From Verrucomicrobiota bacterium (GTDB lineage: Bacteria > Verrucomicrobiota > Verrucomicrobiia > Chthoniobacterales > UBA10450), in NCBI GenBank assembly GCA_003218525.1, contig QHNU01000064.1, forward strand, positions 1-9,521: a stretch of DNA of 9,521 nucleotides, written 5' to 3'. Below, piece after piece: positions 1 through 5,702 of the stretch. Under the pieces are notes generated by a model, which saw only the letters and a program-made list of their open reading frames with translations, had not been told where the DNA came from and ran no database searches. Position 1 is the first letter of the stretch. Each line of letters starts with the position of its first letter. Both the position numbers and the translations under genes were made by a program.

Positions 1-141
1 TGAAAGCATCTAAGCGCCAAGCCTATCCCAAGATGAGATCTCCCTGAAGGGTCGTGGTAGACCACCACGTTGATAGGCTGCCGGTGTAAGCGCAGTAATG
101 CGTTCAGCTGAGCAGTACTAATCGCCCGTTCGGCTTGATCA
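1..141 (+). rRNA. 23S ribosomal RNA, 3' end (partial)
   Basis: This is the last ~140 nt of large-subunit rRNA (domain VI end). The sequence shows the conserved run from 'gaaagcatctaagc' near position 2, the 'gtcgtggtagaccaccacg' hairpin near 50-70, and the near-invariant 'gcagtactaat' at 111-121 just before the 3' terminus. The gene begins outside the window. The exact 3' end is estimated by comparison with the usual end a few bases after 'cggcttgatca'; it pairs with the 23S 5' end, which is not present here. Downstream 5S rRNA and a terminator confirm that this is the tail of an rrn operon transcribed rightward. Confidence 0.96.
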
Positions 142-234
142 TTTACTTTTCTGTTAACCCGTCGCCCGCGCCAGCGGACGACGGTAGACAGAGAAGATCA
201 AATGATCTCAAACAAAACTCAGACGAAGTTGTAG

Positions 235-252
235 CCCCGAAAGCTTTCGGGG
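235..252 (+). repeat. Perfect 18-nt palindrome in the rRNA spacer
   Basis: Bases 235-252 read ccccgaaag followed by its exact reverse complement ctttcgggg. In the pre-rRNA this could form a 7-bp-plus stem with a tight loop, or pair between two transcripts. It is not followed by a U-run, so it is not an obvious intrinsic terminator. A role in spacer folding or pre-rRNA processing is an inference. Confidence 0.6.
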
Positions 253-332
253 AACTCCGAAAACCTGTATGTAGATATCAACGAACCAGAAGAGATTGCC
301 GATCTTCGATTGGCCAATGCCGATTGAAATAA

Positions 333-344
333 TGTTCTTTGAAA
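333..344 (+). promoter_or_regulatory. boxA-like antitermination element
   Basis: The sequence tgttctttgaaa matches the boxA pattern (TGYTCTTTRAAA-like) found in rRNA leaders and spacers of many bacteria. There it recruits NusB/NusE and keeps RNA polymerase resistant to Rho termination. It lies about 100 nt before 5S, inside the transcribed spacer. A second, weaker echo ('atttgaaatct') occurs at 389-399. The function is inferred from the motif and position only. Confidence 0.55.
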
Positions 345-404
345 TCTGATTGCTGTAGTCGCTAACTGCGGCCAATCTGCAATTGGCAATTTGAAATCTT
401 CAAT

Positions 405-448
405 TCACCAGAGATTTGCTCCGAAGACTCGGAGCAAATCTCTGGTGA
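405..448 (+). repeat. Perfect 20-bp inverted repeat overlapping the 5S 5' end
   Basis: Arms 405-424 and 429-448 are exact reverse complements over 20 bp, separated by the 4-nt loop 'agac'. The right arm includes the first eight bases of mature 5S rRNA (441-448). In the precursor RNA this hairpin would be very stable and would compete directly with 5S helix I (441-449 paired to 547-555). It may be a processing stem for an RNase III-type or other nuclease; that role is inference. Confidence 0.85.
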
Positions 449-555
449 CCTTAGCGCAGTGGCCCCACCCGTTCCCATTCCGAACACGGAAGTGAAACGC
501 TGCAGCCCCGATGGTAGTGCGACGAAAGGTCGTGCGAGAGTAGGACGTCGCCAGA
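441..555 (+). rRNA. 5S ribosomal RNA
   Basis: This is a complete 5S rRNA of about 115 nt. The ends pair to form helix I: 441-449 (tctggtgac) against 547-555 (gtcgccaga), with one G-U pair. Internally it has the classic 'cccacccgttcccattccgaacacgga' region at about 464-489, 'agtgaaacgctgcagc' and 'gatggtagtg', followed by the 'gagagtaggacgtcgcc' 3' segment. It lies downstream of 23S in the same direction and is followed at once by the operon terminator, the standard end of an rrn operon. The ORF on the opposite strand across 405-701 is a shadow. Confidence 0.97.
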
Positions 556-600
556 ACTAAAAACCCCACTCGGTTTATCTCAGTGGGGTTTTTAGTTTTT
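556..600 (+). terminator. Intrinsic terminator of the rRNA operon
   Basis: A 15-bp perfect stem (556-570 with 582-596) encloses an 11-nt loop (571-581) and runs into a T tract (596-600, continuing to 601). The stem has a GC core (ccccact/agtgggg) flanked by A and T runs. It starts one base after the 5S 3' end, which is the expected place for rrn operon termination. Confidence 0.95.
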
Positions 601-770
601 TGGCAACGCCTACCCGAGCAGAGAAGACGCCGTGCTGGGAAGCCGGAGGGTAGACGGTCAAGCCTGCGAGGCCGGTGAGTGAGCGGGAGCGAACGAATCA
701 ATAGGACGCCGCCGGAACGCCAGCAGTCGACGAATAGCAGTTCTTAGACTGCTAGTGTGCGATTTTTGCA
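601..770. other. Spacer between rRNA operon and the small minus-strand ORF
   Basis: I see no gene here. A small hairpin with 7-bp arms 735-741 and 748-754 (loop 742-747) lies about 17 nt past the stop of the minus-strand small ORF. It could help end that transcript, but no T tract follows it on either strand. The minus-strand open frames running through this stretch lack ribosome-binding sites and protein-like composition. Confidence 0.4.
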
Positions 771-920
771 CTACCCTGCGGGCGCGATATCGGCAAAGAC
801 CTTCTGCGACGATTGATCCACGAGCTTTGTCATCGGGACAGGCTGCGACTGCCCTTTCCAATACAACCTCGATTCCAAATCGTGCGTAATCTTTGGCCAA
901 TAGTATTTTGCCTGCGACAT
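771..920 (-). CDS. Small hypothetical protein (49 aa), possibly ribbon-helix-helix related
   Basis: This is a short open frame whose ATG (918-920) has a textbook Shine-Dalgarno site, aaaggag, six bases upstream (927-933 on the plus strand). The longer in-frame ATG at 1001 has no such site, so 920 is the likely start. The product begins MSQAKYYWPK and is charged and soluble, with no signal peptide or membrane segment. The stretch ESRLYWK...PMTKLVDQ (residues ~17-36) loosely recalls the strand-helix-helix pattern of CopG/Arc-type DNA-binding proteins. The C-terminus does not fit, but the next frame after codon 36 continues in a more family-like way (IVAEGLCRY), so the gene may be decayed. It is transcribed divergently from the ferritin gene, with 95 bp between the starts. 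No function can be assigned. Confidence 0.5.
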   Translation of the reverse strand: MSQAKYYWPKITHDLESRLYWKGQSQPVPMTKLVDQSSQKVFADIAPAG

Positions 921-926
921 AAGAGA

Positions 927-933
927 CTCCTTT
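927..933 (-). promoter_or_regulatory. Shine-Dalgarno site of the 49-aa ORF
   Basis: On the minus strand the sequence aaaggag lies six bases before the ATG at 920. It decides the start of the small ORF and is the main evidence that the ORF is translated. It is one of only two strong ribosome-binding sites in the window, the other being that of ferritin. Confidence 0.6.
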
Positions 934-960
934 CTGGCACAGGCCCTTGCCATCGATAAT

Positions 961-989
961 TTGAGCGCAACGCTGTGCTGCGCTAAAGA
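961..989 (+). promoter_or_regulatory. Candidate sigma70-type promoter for ferritin
   Basis: A -35-like TTGAGC (961-966) is separated by exactly 17 bp from a weak -10-like TAAAGA (984-989). The predicted transcription start near 996 would leave a leader of about 20 nt carrying the gggagg ribosome-binding site. The -10 matches only half the consensus, so the call is tentative. Confidence 0.3.
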
Positions 990-1015
990 GCACTGAACCA
1001 ACGGGAGGTTTTTCC

Positions 1016-1528
1016 ATGCTTACCAGTCAGAAAGTCATTGACGCCATCAACGAGCAGATCGGCTATGAGTTCAGCGCTTCTCTGCAGTATTACGCCATCG
1101 GCGCGCATTTTGCAGCCGAAGCCCTGCCACAGCTGTCAGCGCATTTTCTTCAGCAGGCCGAGGAAGAGAAAGGTCATGCTTTACGGTTCATCAAATATGT
1201 TGTCGATGCCGGCGGACGCGTGGTGATTCCGGCGATCGATGCCCCGAAATCGAAGTTTAAGACGGCGCGGGACGCGATCAAACTGTCGCTCGACCAGGAA
1301 ATTCACGTCACCCAGCAAATCAATGGCCTCGTAGGGCTCGCGCGAAAGCAGAACGATTATATCACCATCAATTTTTTACAGTGGTTTCTGACCGAGCAAC
1401 TCGAGGAAGTTTCGTCGATGGACAACTTGCTCAAGATCATCGAGCGCGCGGGAGACGATCTCCTGCAGGCGGATGAGTATCTGGCGCGCGTGGGAGTAAA
1501 AGCGATGCCGGAACCGCCAGCTGCCTAA
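1016..1528 (+). CDS. ftnA: Non-haem ferritin (ferroxidase-type iron storage protein)
   Basis: This is a 170-aa protein of the usual bacterial ferritin length. Ferritin subunits form a 24-mer cage, oxidise Fe(II) at a di-iron centre and store ferric mineral in the cytoplasm. The expected ferroxidase ligands are visible: E18 on helix A, E51 and H54 on helix B (AEEEKGHALRF), E95 on helix C, and the TEQLEE segment (residues 126-131) supplying Q128 and the E127/E130/E131 third-site acids. The block DYITINFLQWFLTEQ closely matches FtnA-type ferritins. The haem-ligand methionine of bacterioferritin is absent (K52 lies in that stretch), so this is Ftn rather than Bfr. The start is supported by gggagg at 1003-1008. 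Transcription looks monocistronic. Confidence 0.95.
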   Translation: MLTSQKVIDAINEQIGYEFSASLQYYAIGAHFAAEALPQLSAHFLQQAEEEKGHALRFIKYVVDAGGRVVIPAIDAPKSKFKTARDAIKLSLDQEIHVTQQINGLVGLARKQNDYITINFLQWFLTEQLEEVSSMDNLLKIIERAGDDLLQADEYLARVGVKAMPEPPAA

Positions 1529-1554
1529 GCGGAAATATTAGTCAGTGATTCCTT

Positions 1555-1587
1555 GGTCCGAGTCGGACCGGCATTCCATTCGGAATG
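1555..1587. repeat. Two adjacent short inverted repeats downstream of ferritin
   Basis: The first has arms ggtccga (1555-1561) and tcggacc (1563-1569) around a single base. The second has arms cattcc (1572-1577) and ggaatg (1582-1587) around a 4-nt centre. They lie 27 bp past the ferritin stop and about 80 bp before the next gene. There is no T tract, so they are not clear intrinsic terminators. They could be an operator or a Rho-type 3' end; the function is unknown. Confidence 0.4.
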
Positions 1588-1630
1588 AGTAACGATCGGC
1601 AACCGGCTGGCGACGGTCGGCATCTTCACC

Positions 1631-1659
1631 TTGCGTCGCGTGTTGGTCCGCCGTGTAAT
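1631..1659 (+). promoter_or_regulatory. Promoter-like sequence of the first small secreted paralogue
   Basis: TTGCGT (1631-1636), a 17-bp spacer, and TGTAAT (1654-1659, five of six matches to TATAAT) precede the ATG at 1666 by only six bases. Transcription would start at or almost at the A of the start codon, giving a leaderless message. The second paralogue has the same arrangement, which strengthens the call. Confidence 0.5.
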
Positions 1660-1665
1660 GCCTTC

Positions 1666-1980
1666 ATGAAAAGAACATTTTTACTGGCTGTGTTCAGCCT
1701 GGCGTTAAGCGGCGCGGTGTTTGCTGCCGGTGCGAAGACGTATCAAATCACGGGGACGGTGGTCGCGGCTACCGGCAGCATGGTCACGGTACAGAAGGGA
1801 ACGGAACGATTTGAATTCGATATCGATCCGGCGACAACGAAAGGCTCAGCCCAAATAAAAGTTGGTTCGCCCGTGACGGTTACGTACGTGATGAGCGCGA
1901 CCAAAGTCGAAGCCGCCGGTGCGCCGGGGGCAAAGATCGAAACACCTGAAGCTTCAGCCAGTCCAGGCTCGTCGCGGTAA
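1666..1980 (+). CDS. Small secreted beta-domain protein, paralogue 1
   Basis: This is a predicted exported protein of 104 aa. It has a clear signal peptide (KR, then the hydrophobic run TFLLAVFSLALSGAVFA, with cleavage after about residue 22). The mature part is a compact, probably all-beta domain of about 60 residues with the pattern YQITGTVVAATGSMVTVQKG, then ERFEFDID, then KVGSPVTVTYVM. This resembles DUF5666- or OB-like small secreted domains, but the exact family is not certain. A low-complexity Ala/Pro/Ser tail follows. The frame is open back to an ATG at 1585, but the signal peptide begins only at 1666, and a promoter-like element at 1631-1659 would exclude the longer start. It has no Shine-Dalgarno site. 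The next gene is a clear paralogue. The function is unknown. Confidence 0.8.
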   Translation: MKRTFLLAVFSLALSGAVFAAGAKTYQITGTVVAATGSMVTVQKGTERFEFDIDPATTKGSAQIKVGSPVTVTYVMSATKVEAAGAPGAKIETPEASASPGSSR

Positions 1981-2108
1981 AAGCTGCCGCCGGAAGCACA
2001 AGGCGTAACGCATCTCAACGCGAGGAGCTAGCACGCGGATGAGTGACGGGCGTGAGGAATAATTCCTCGATTTCGCGTTTCCTAATGTTCCCAAATGGCC
2101 CAAAAAAC

Positions 2109-2137
2109 TTGAATAGCTCGAAGGCGAGCCGTCTAAT
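2109..2137 (+). promoter_or_regulatory. Promoter of the second small secreted paralogue
   Basis: TTGAAT (2109-2114) and TCTAAT (2132-2137, five of six matches to TATAAT) are exactly 17 bp apart. The spacer contains a small dyad with arms 2116-2120 and 2125-2129. The ATG at 2148 is ten bases beyond the -10 hexamer, so the predicted 5' leader is at most a few bases. A further dyad (arms 2054-2060 and 2062-2068) lies about 40 bp upstream and could bind a regulator. Confidence 0.55.
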
Positions 2138-2147
2138 CAGCAGAACT

Positions 2148-2453
2148 ATGAAAACTAAAGCGTTCAGTTTGATCACGGCTGCAAGTCTGGCGTTCAGTGG
2201 CATGGCTTTGGCGGGAGCTAAGGACTATCAGGTCACTGGGCCTGTGCTGGAGGTAAACGATTCGATGATCGTGGTACAAAAGGGGAAAGAGCGTTGGGAG
2301 GTCGATCGTAATTCCGACACGAAAGTAAACGGCGACGTGAAAGTCGGTGACAAGGTCACCGTTAGCTACACGATGACGGCGAAAAACGTGGAGGTGAAAG
2401 CAGGGAAGGGTGCCAAGAAAGAGAAACCTAGTCCGACCGGCTCACCGGGTTAA
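2148..2453 (+). CDS. Small secreted beta-domain protein, paralogue 2
   Basis: This is a 101-aa predicted exported protein, paralogous to the gene just upstream. The signal peptide is MKTKAFSLITAASLAFSGMALA, with cleavage before GAKDYQ. The mature domain lines up with paralogue 1 throughout: YQVTGPVLEVNDSMIVVQKG, ERWEVD, and VKVGDKVTVSYTMTAKNVEV. Its tail is rich in lysine, glycine and proline, whereas that of paralogue 1 is Ala/Ser-rich, so the two may differ in surface charge. The frame is open to an ATG at 2043, but the signal peptide and a good promoter at 2109-2137 point to 2148. No Shine-Dalgarno site is present. It probably has its own promoter rather than being cotranscribed. The function is unknown. 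Confidence 0.82.
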   Translation: MKTKAFSLITAASLAFSGMALAGAKDYQVTGPVLEVNDSMIVVQKGKERWEVDRNSDTKVNGDVKVGDKVTVSYTMTAKNVEVKAGKGAKKEKPSPTGSPG

Positions 2454-2490
2454 TTCTTGATATAGCTTTTCTCAGGAGAGACGGATTTTC

Positions 2491-2522
2491 GCCGCTGGGG
2501 CAGCATTCACGCCCCCGGCGGC
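2491..2522. terminator. GC-rich hairpin between convergent genes
   Basis: Arms 2491-2500 (gccgctgggg) and 2513-2522 (ccccggcggc) pair over 10 bp with one G-U, with a 12-nt loop. The hairpin lies between the stop of paralogue 2 (2453) and the stop of the minus-strand ATPase gene (2564). No T tract follows on either strand, so it is at best a non-canonical or shared convergent terminator. Confidence 0.35.
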
Positions 2523-2563
2523 CTGCCCTCCGCGGCAAAGAACCAGCGTGGCAGTAGGAGTGG

Positions 2564-4093
2564 TTAACGGCGCGAGCCCCGTAAAACTCCGCCGAGCAAT
2601 CCTCTTACCACTTGTCTCCCCACCTGAGAGCTGGCAGCCCGCGCTGCGCTCTTCACCATCGAGGTCGCAACCGACTCATGCACGCCGCCGCGCGGGCCAA
2701 CGGTCGGCTTGAAAATCGAGCCGATGGCTCCGATCACCTCATTGAAGAATGAATTCCTCGCTGGCTCCGGTACGGAGGCGCCGGGCGTTGCCACCGGTGC
2801 ATCGGAGATCTTCTCGTTCGTTCGAGCCCGTAATTTTTCGTAGGCGGACTCGCGGTCGACTGTTTTTTCGTAGTGACCGGCAAGAATCGATGTGTCGATG
2901 ATTTGTTTTCGTTGTTCCGGGGTTATCGCACCGATTTGACTGCGTGGCGGCACGATCTTCGCGCGCTCGACGACGCCAGGCGTGCCCTTCTCGTCGAGCA
3001 TTGAAACCAGGGCTTCGCCGACAGCAAGCTGGGTAAGCACCTCCTCCGTTTGGAGCCTTGGATTCTGGCGGAACGTTTGCGCAGCGGCGTGCACCGCCTT
3101 TTGATCACGCGGCGTAAAAGCACGAAGAGCGTGTTGCACACGATTCCCAAGCTGCCCGAGGACGACGTCCGGAATATCGAGTGGGTTTTGACTAACGAAA
3201 TAAACGCCCACGCCTTTCGATCGAATCAGTCGCACCATTTGTTCGATCTTCTGCTCCAAAGCCGGCGCGATGTTGTTAAAAAGCAGATGCGCCTCGTCGA
3301 AAAAGAAAACAACCTTTGGTTTTTCCGGATCACCAATTTCCGGCAGGCGCTCAAATAGTTCCGAGAGCAACCAGAGCAGGAAAGTCGCGTAGACGTCAGG
3401 GGACTGCTGCATCAGCGTCTCCCCCGCGAGAACATTGATCACACCGCGACCATTTTCTGTCTGAATCAGATCATCCAGATCGAGCGCCGGCTCTCCGAAA
3501 AACTTGTCCGCTCCTTGTGTTTCGAGTTGCAATAAATTTCGTTGAATCGCACCGACGCTCGCCGCCGATACATTGCCATATTGAGTACGAAACTGATCGG
3601 CGTTGTCTGTCACGTATTGCAACATCGCGCGGAGATCTTTTAGATCGAGCAAGAGCAGACCACTTTCGTCCGCGATTTTGAAAACGACGTTGAGAACGCC
3701 GGCCTGGGTGTCGTTCAATTGAAGTAAGCGACCGAGCAGGAGCGGGCCCATCTCGGAGACCGTCGCCCGGACCGGATGACCGCTTTTGCCGAAAATATCC
3801 CAGAAGACAACCGGATTAGCTGCGCCGGAAAAATCGGCGAGGCCCAGTTCCTTTGCCCGTTGTAGGATTGTGGGATTGTGGGCGCCAGGCTGGCTCATCC
3901 CTGCCAGGTCTCCTTTGACATCGGCCATGAAAACCGGCACGCCACGCTCGCTGAAATTTTCGGCGAGTGTTTGCAAAGTGACGGTCTTCCCTGTTCCAGT
4001 TGCACCAGCAATCAAACCATGCCGATTTGCCATTTTCGGCAGCAGCCAAATTGGCTGCTTTCCCGACTTGGCGATCAGAATCGGATCAGTCAT
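2564..4093 (-). CDS. HerA/FtsK-type ATPase, DUF853 (YjgR) family
   Basis: This is a 509-aa cytoplasmic P-loop ATPase, the normal length for the DUF853/YjgR family, which is related to the HerA helicase/translocase C-terminal domain. Its cellular role is not well defined. Visible motifs are Walker A GATGTGKT (residues 30-37) following the family's typical N-terminus (ILIAKSGKQPIWLLPKMANRHGLIAG), the strand MADVKGDLAGMSQPG (~56-70), Walker B VVFFFDEAHLLF (261-272, with D266 and E267), SQNPLDIPDVVLGQLGNRVQHALRAFTPRD (301-330, containing the sensor region and candidate arginine fingers R318/R324), and a Gly/Arg-rich tail. The ATG at 4093 is followed at once by the conserved N-terminus, and no strong Shine-Dalgarno site precedes it. 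It lies 104 bp downstream of the GreA-family gene in the same direction, and cotranscription is possible. Confidence 0.92.
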   Translation of the reverse strand: MTDPILIAKSGKQPIWLLPKMANRHGLIAGATGTGKTVTLQTLAENFSERGVPVFMADVKGDLAGMSQPGAHNPTILQRAKELGLADFSGAANPVVFWDIFGKSGHPVRATVSEMGPLLLGRLLQLNDTQAGVLNVVFKIADESGLLLLDLKDLRAMLQYVTDNADQFRTQYGNVSAASVGAIQRNLLQLETQGADKFFGEPALDLDDLIQTENGRGVINVLAGETLMQQSPDVYATFLLWLLSELFERLPEIGDPEKPKVVFFFDEAHLLFNNIAPALEQKIEQMVRLIRSKGVGVYFVSQNPLDIPDVVLGQLGNRVQHALRAFTPRDQKAVHAAAQTFRQNPRLQTEEVLTQLAVGEALVSMLDEKGTPGVVERAKIVPPRSQIGAITPEQRKQIIDTSILAGHYEKTVDRESAYEKLRARTNEKISDAPVATPGASVPEPARNSFFNEVIGAIGSIFKPTVGPRGGVHESVATSMVKSAARAASSQVGRQVVRGLLGGVLRGSRR

Positions 4094-4197
4094 GAAAACG
4101 ACTCTGCCTTAGGTTGCCGAAACTGATTACCAGTTGAGCGGCGATAAATCACTGCGTTCCTGGTCTCGCACAAAATCGACAGATCAAACCGACTATT

Positions 4198-5697
4198 CTA
4201 GCCGACGGCGACCTCCTGTTCCTGCGCCTCCTGGCGCGCCGTGTCGACCGGTGCCGCTTTAATCGCGACGAGCTCGAATATGGCCATTCCGTAATCGGTA
4301 TTTAAGGTGACACGTTCGCCTGGTTTTTTGCCGAGCAGCGCCTGACCAATGGCGGTTTGATAAGAAATAATACGTCGTTCTGGATCACCATCCCACGCTC
4401 CGAGGATGGTGTATGATTCCTCTTTGCTGGAAGCGACGTCGCGCAATCTGACGATGGTTCCGATCGAAACCTGGGTTGTATCCGGATTTGAAAAATCGGT
4501 TCCTTGGGCGCGATGCAACATTTGTTCCAGTTCTGATTTGCGGCGCATCAGCACGGCCTGCATTTGTTTGGCTGCTTTGAATTCAAAATTCTCGCTCAAA
4601 TCGCCATAGGACCGAGCGAGGGCAATCTCTCTTGTGTTCTCCGGGATCTTTTTCTTGATCAGTTCTTCGTATTCTGCCTTGCGCTTATCAAGACTGCTCC
4701 AGGATACGACCAGGCTCTCACGCTTCTCCTCTGGTTGGCCCCCGGTAACCATACTTTCGAGATCCGGATACAACTTGATCACGCGGGCGATGAGGGAGCG
4801 CTTGGTCAAATCGTCGAACACTGGGGTCAGCAACAGCCGGCGCATGACATCGCGGGCGGCGCCGATATCAGCTTTAGCGAAAATGTCGCTGATCAATTCG
4901 CGATCTTCGAGCAGCAAGTCGCGCAAACGTGAAGAGCGGGATGCCTCGTTGTGCTGATCGCGTTCGAGCGCAGCCAGAATCGCGGTTAATAAGTCCGGAG
5001 TGATGAGGCTTGGGAAACTTGCTCGCTCCCGGCAAAGCCAGAGCAATATTTCGCTCGCTGCTGAATGTTCGCGAACGGCACGCTCCAAAAACGAAACCAA
5101 CTCTGCTTGGTGACCATTCTCGATAAAAACACGCGGGATTTGAGAGGCAAGGCGCTGATTGTTCGACATCATCATTTGCCAGGCCCGCGTGACCCAACGA
5201 TCGCCAAGCGCCCGCGGGAGTGCTTGTAACACTCGCCGCTCTTTGGCTGAGGGGAGTTTTGGTAAAATTGTAGTCAGACGCGATTCCTCTTCCGCAATTA
5301 AACGTTCGAGCGTCAAATCGGGGCGCGTACTTTTGAGTTGCGGAATTCGTTCCAACAGATCGTCGCGAGCCAGCACCAGTTCGAAGGTAAGAGCAGAGTG
5401 CAGTTTCTGGTTTTGCCCCGCGGTACTTTCGATTTTCTCGATGATTGGCTGCAATTGGAACTGCGGGTCCTTGAATTCGCCGTGGAATTTGATGATTTGA
5501 TCAACTGCTGCCCCCTGCTCTTTCGGCTGGCGCGCCTGGTTAAAAAAGGTGAGCAGCTCGTCCGCGCGTGACACTGGCTCGGAACGTAAGGCGATCGGCT
5601 CCGATTTCTTTGTCGGAATGGAGTAGTAGCCTCCCGCCTTCATCGCTTTTTTGGCGGAAGTCCACCAGCGTTTCCACTCGGTCACCAGCGTTTCCAC
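4198..5697 (-). CDS. greA: C-terminal part of the GreA-family factor (middle region plus GreA domain)
   Basis: The open frame of 499 codons has no convincing start. The nominal GTG at 5697 lies inside the duplicated segment, and genuine coding begins at about W12. Residues ~40-340 form a long alpha-helical region of unknown role. Residues ~340-400 are the GreA N-terminal coiled coil (KKKIPENTREIALARSYGDLSENFEFKAAK), with the tip acids D366 and E369 of the GDLSEN motif. In GreA/GreB these hold the catalytic Mg2+ in the RNA polymerase secondary channel and trigger cleavage of backtracked RNA. Residues ~410-480 are the FKBP-like C-terminal domain (SIGTIVRLRD...ISYQTAIGQALLGKKPGERVTL). The complete GreA domain suggests this portion could still work if translated, perhaps by coupling to the upstream frame, which stops 14 bases inside it. 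Confidence 0.85.
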   Translation of the reverse strand: METLVTEWKRWWTSAKKAMKAGGYYSIPTKKSEPIALRSEPVSRADELLTFFNQARQPKEQGAAVDQIIKFHGEFKDPQFQLQPIIEKIESTAGQNQKLHSALTFELVLARDDLLERIPQLKSTRPDLTLERLIAEEESRLTTILPKLPSAKERRVLQALPRALGDRWVTRAWQMMMSNNQRLASQIPRVFIENGHQAELVSFLERAVREHSAASEILLWLCRERASFPSLITPDLLTAILAALERDQHNEASRSSRLRDLLLEDRELISDIFAKADIGAARDVMRRLLLTPVFDDLTKRSLIARVIKLYPDLESMVTGGQPEEKRESLVVSWSSLDKRKAEYEELIKKKIPENTREIALARSYGDLSENFEFKAAKQMQAVLMRRKSELEQMLHRAQGTDFSNPDTTQVSIGTIVRLRDVASSKEESYTILGAWDGDPERRIISYQTAIGQALLGKKPGERVTLNTDYGMAIFELVAIKAAPVDTARQEAQEQEVAVG

Positions 5698-5702
5698 TCG
5701 GT
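5663..5702. repeat. Perfect 20-bp tandem duplication causing a frameshift
   Basis: Copies at 5663-5682 and 5683-5702 are identical (caccagcgtttccactcggt). Twenty is not a multiple of three, so the second copy shifts the GreA-family reading frame and places a TGA at the junction. A head-to-tail duplication of this kind is typical of replication slippage, or of an assembly or read error. Confidence 0.95.

Larger units (their letters stand above)
142..440 (+). other. 23S-5S internal transcribed spacer, about 300 nt
   Basis: This spacer lies between the 23S 3' end and the mature 5S start. It is long compared with the usual 23S-5S spacers of well under 100-150 nt. No tRNA cloverleaf or T-loop consensus is visible. 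It holds an 18-nt perfect palindrome (235-252), a palindromic 'attggccaat' (309-318), a small hairpin with arms 371-376 and 382-387, a boxA-like element (333-344), a direct repeat 'tttgaaatct' (339-348 and 390-399), and the left arm of a 20-bp inverted repeat reaching into 5S. The ATG-started ORF across 135-332 is a shadow with no protein-like features. Confidence 0.85.

Noticed and set aside
135..332. 65-codon plus-strand ORF across the 23S end and spacer
   Set aside because: It overlaps the rRNA 3' end and spacer hairpins, has no ribosome-binding site, and its composition is not protein-like.
142..440. tRNA gene in the 23S-5S spacer
   Set aside because: No T-loop consensus, CCA end or cloverleaf-like pairing was found on the plus strand.
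405..701. 98-codon minus-strand ORF antisense to 5S rRNA and the terminator
   Set aside because: It lies across a certain rRNA gene and its terminator; the Arg/Thr-rich composition is typical of a shadow frame.
658..1017. 119-codon minus-strand ORF overlapping the 49-aa gene
   Set aside because: Its start overlaps the ferritin start codon and it has no Shine-Dalgarno site. Only a short part (IVAEGLCRY) looks protein-like, and that fits better as a shifted continuation of the small ORF.
5663..5702. Programmed ribosomal frameshift as explanation for the split GreA gene
   Set aside because: There is no slippery heptamer. A 20-bp exact duplication explains the break fully, and one slip would still leave duplicated residues.
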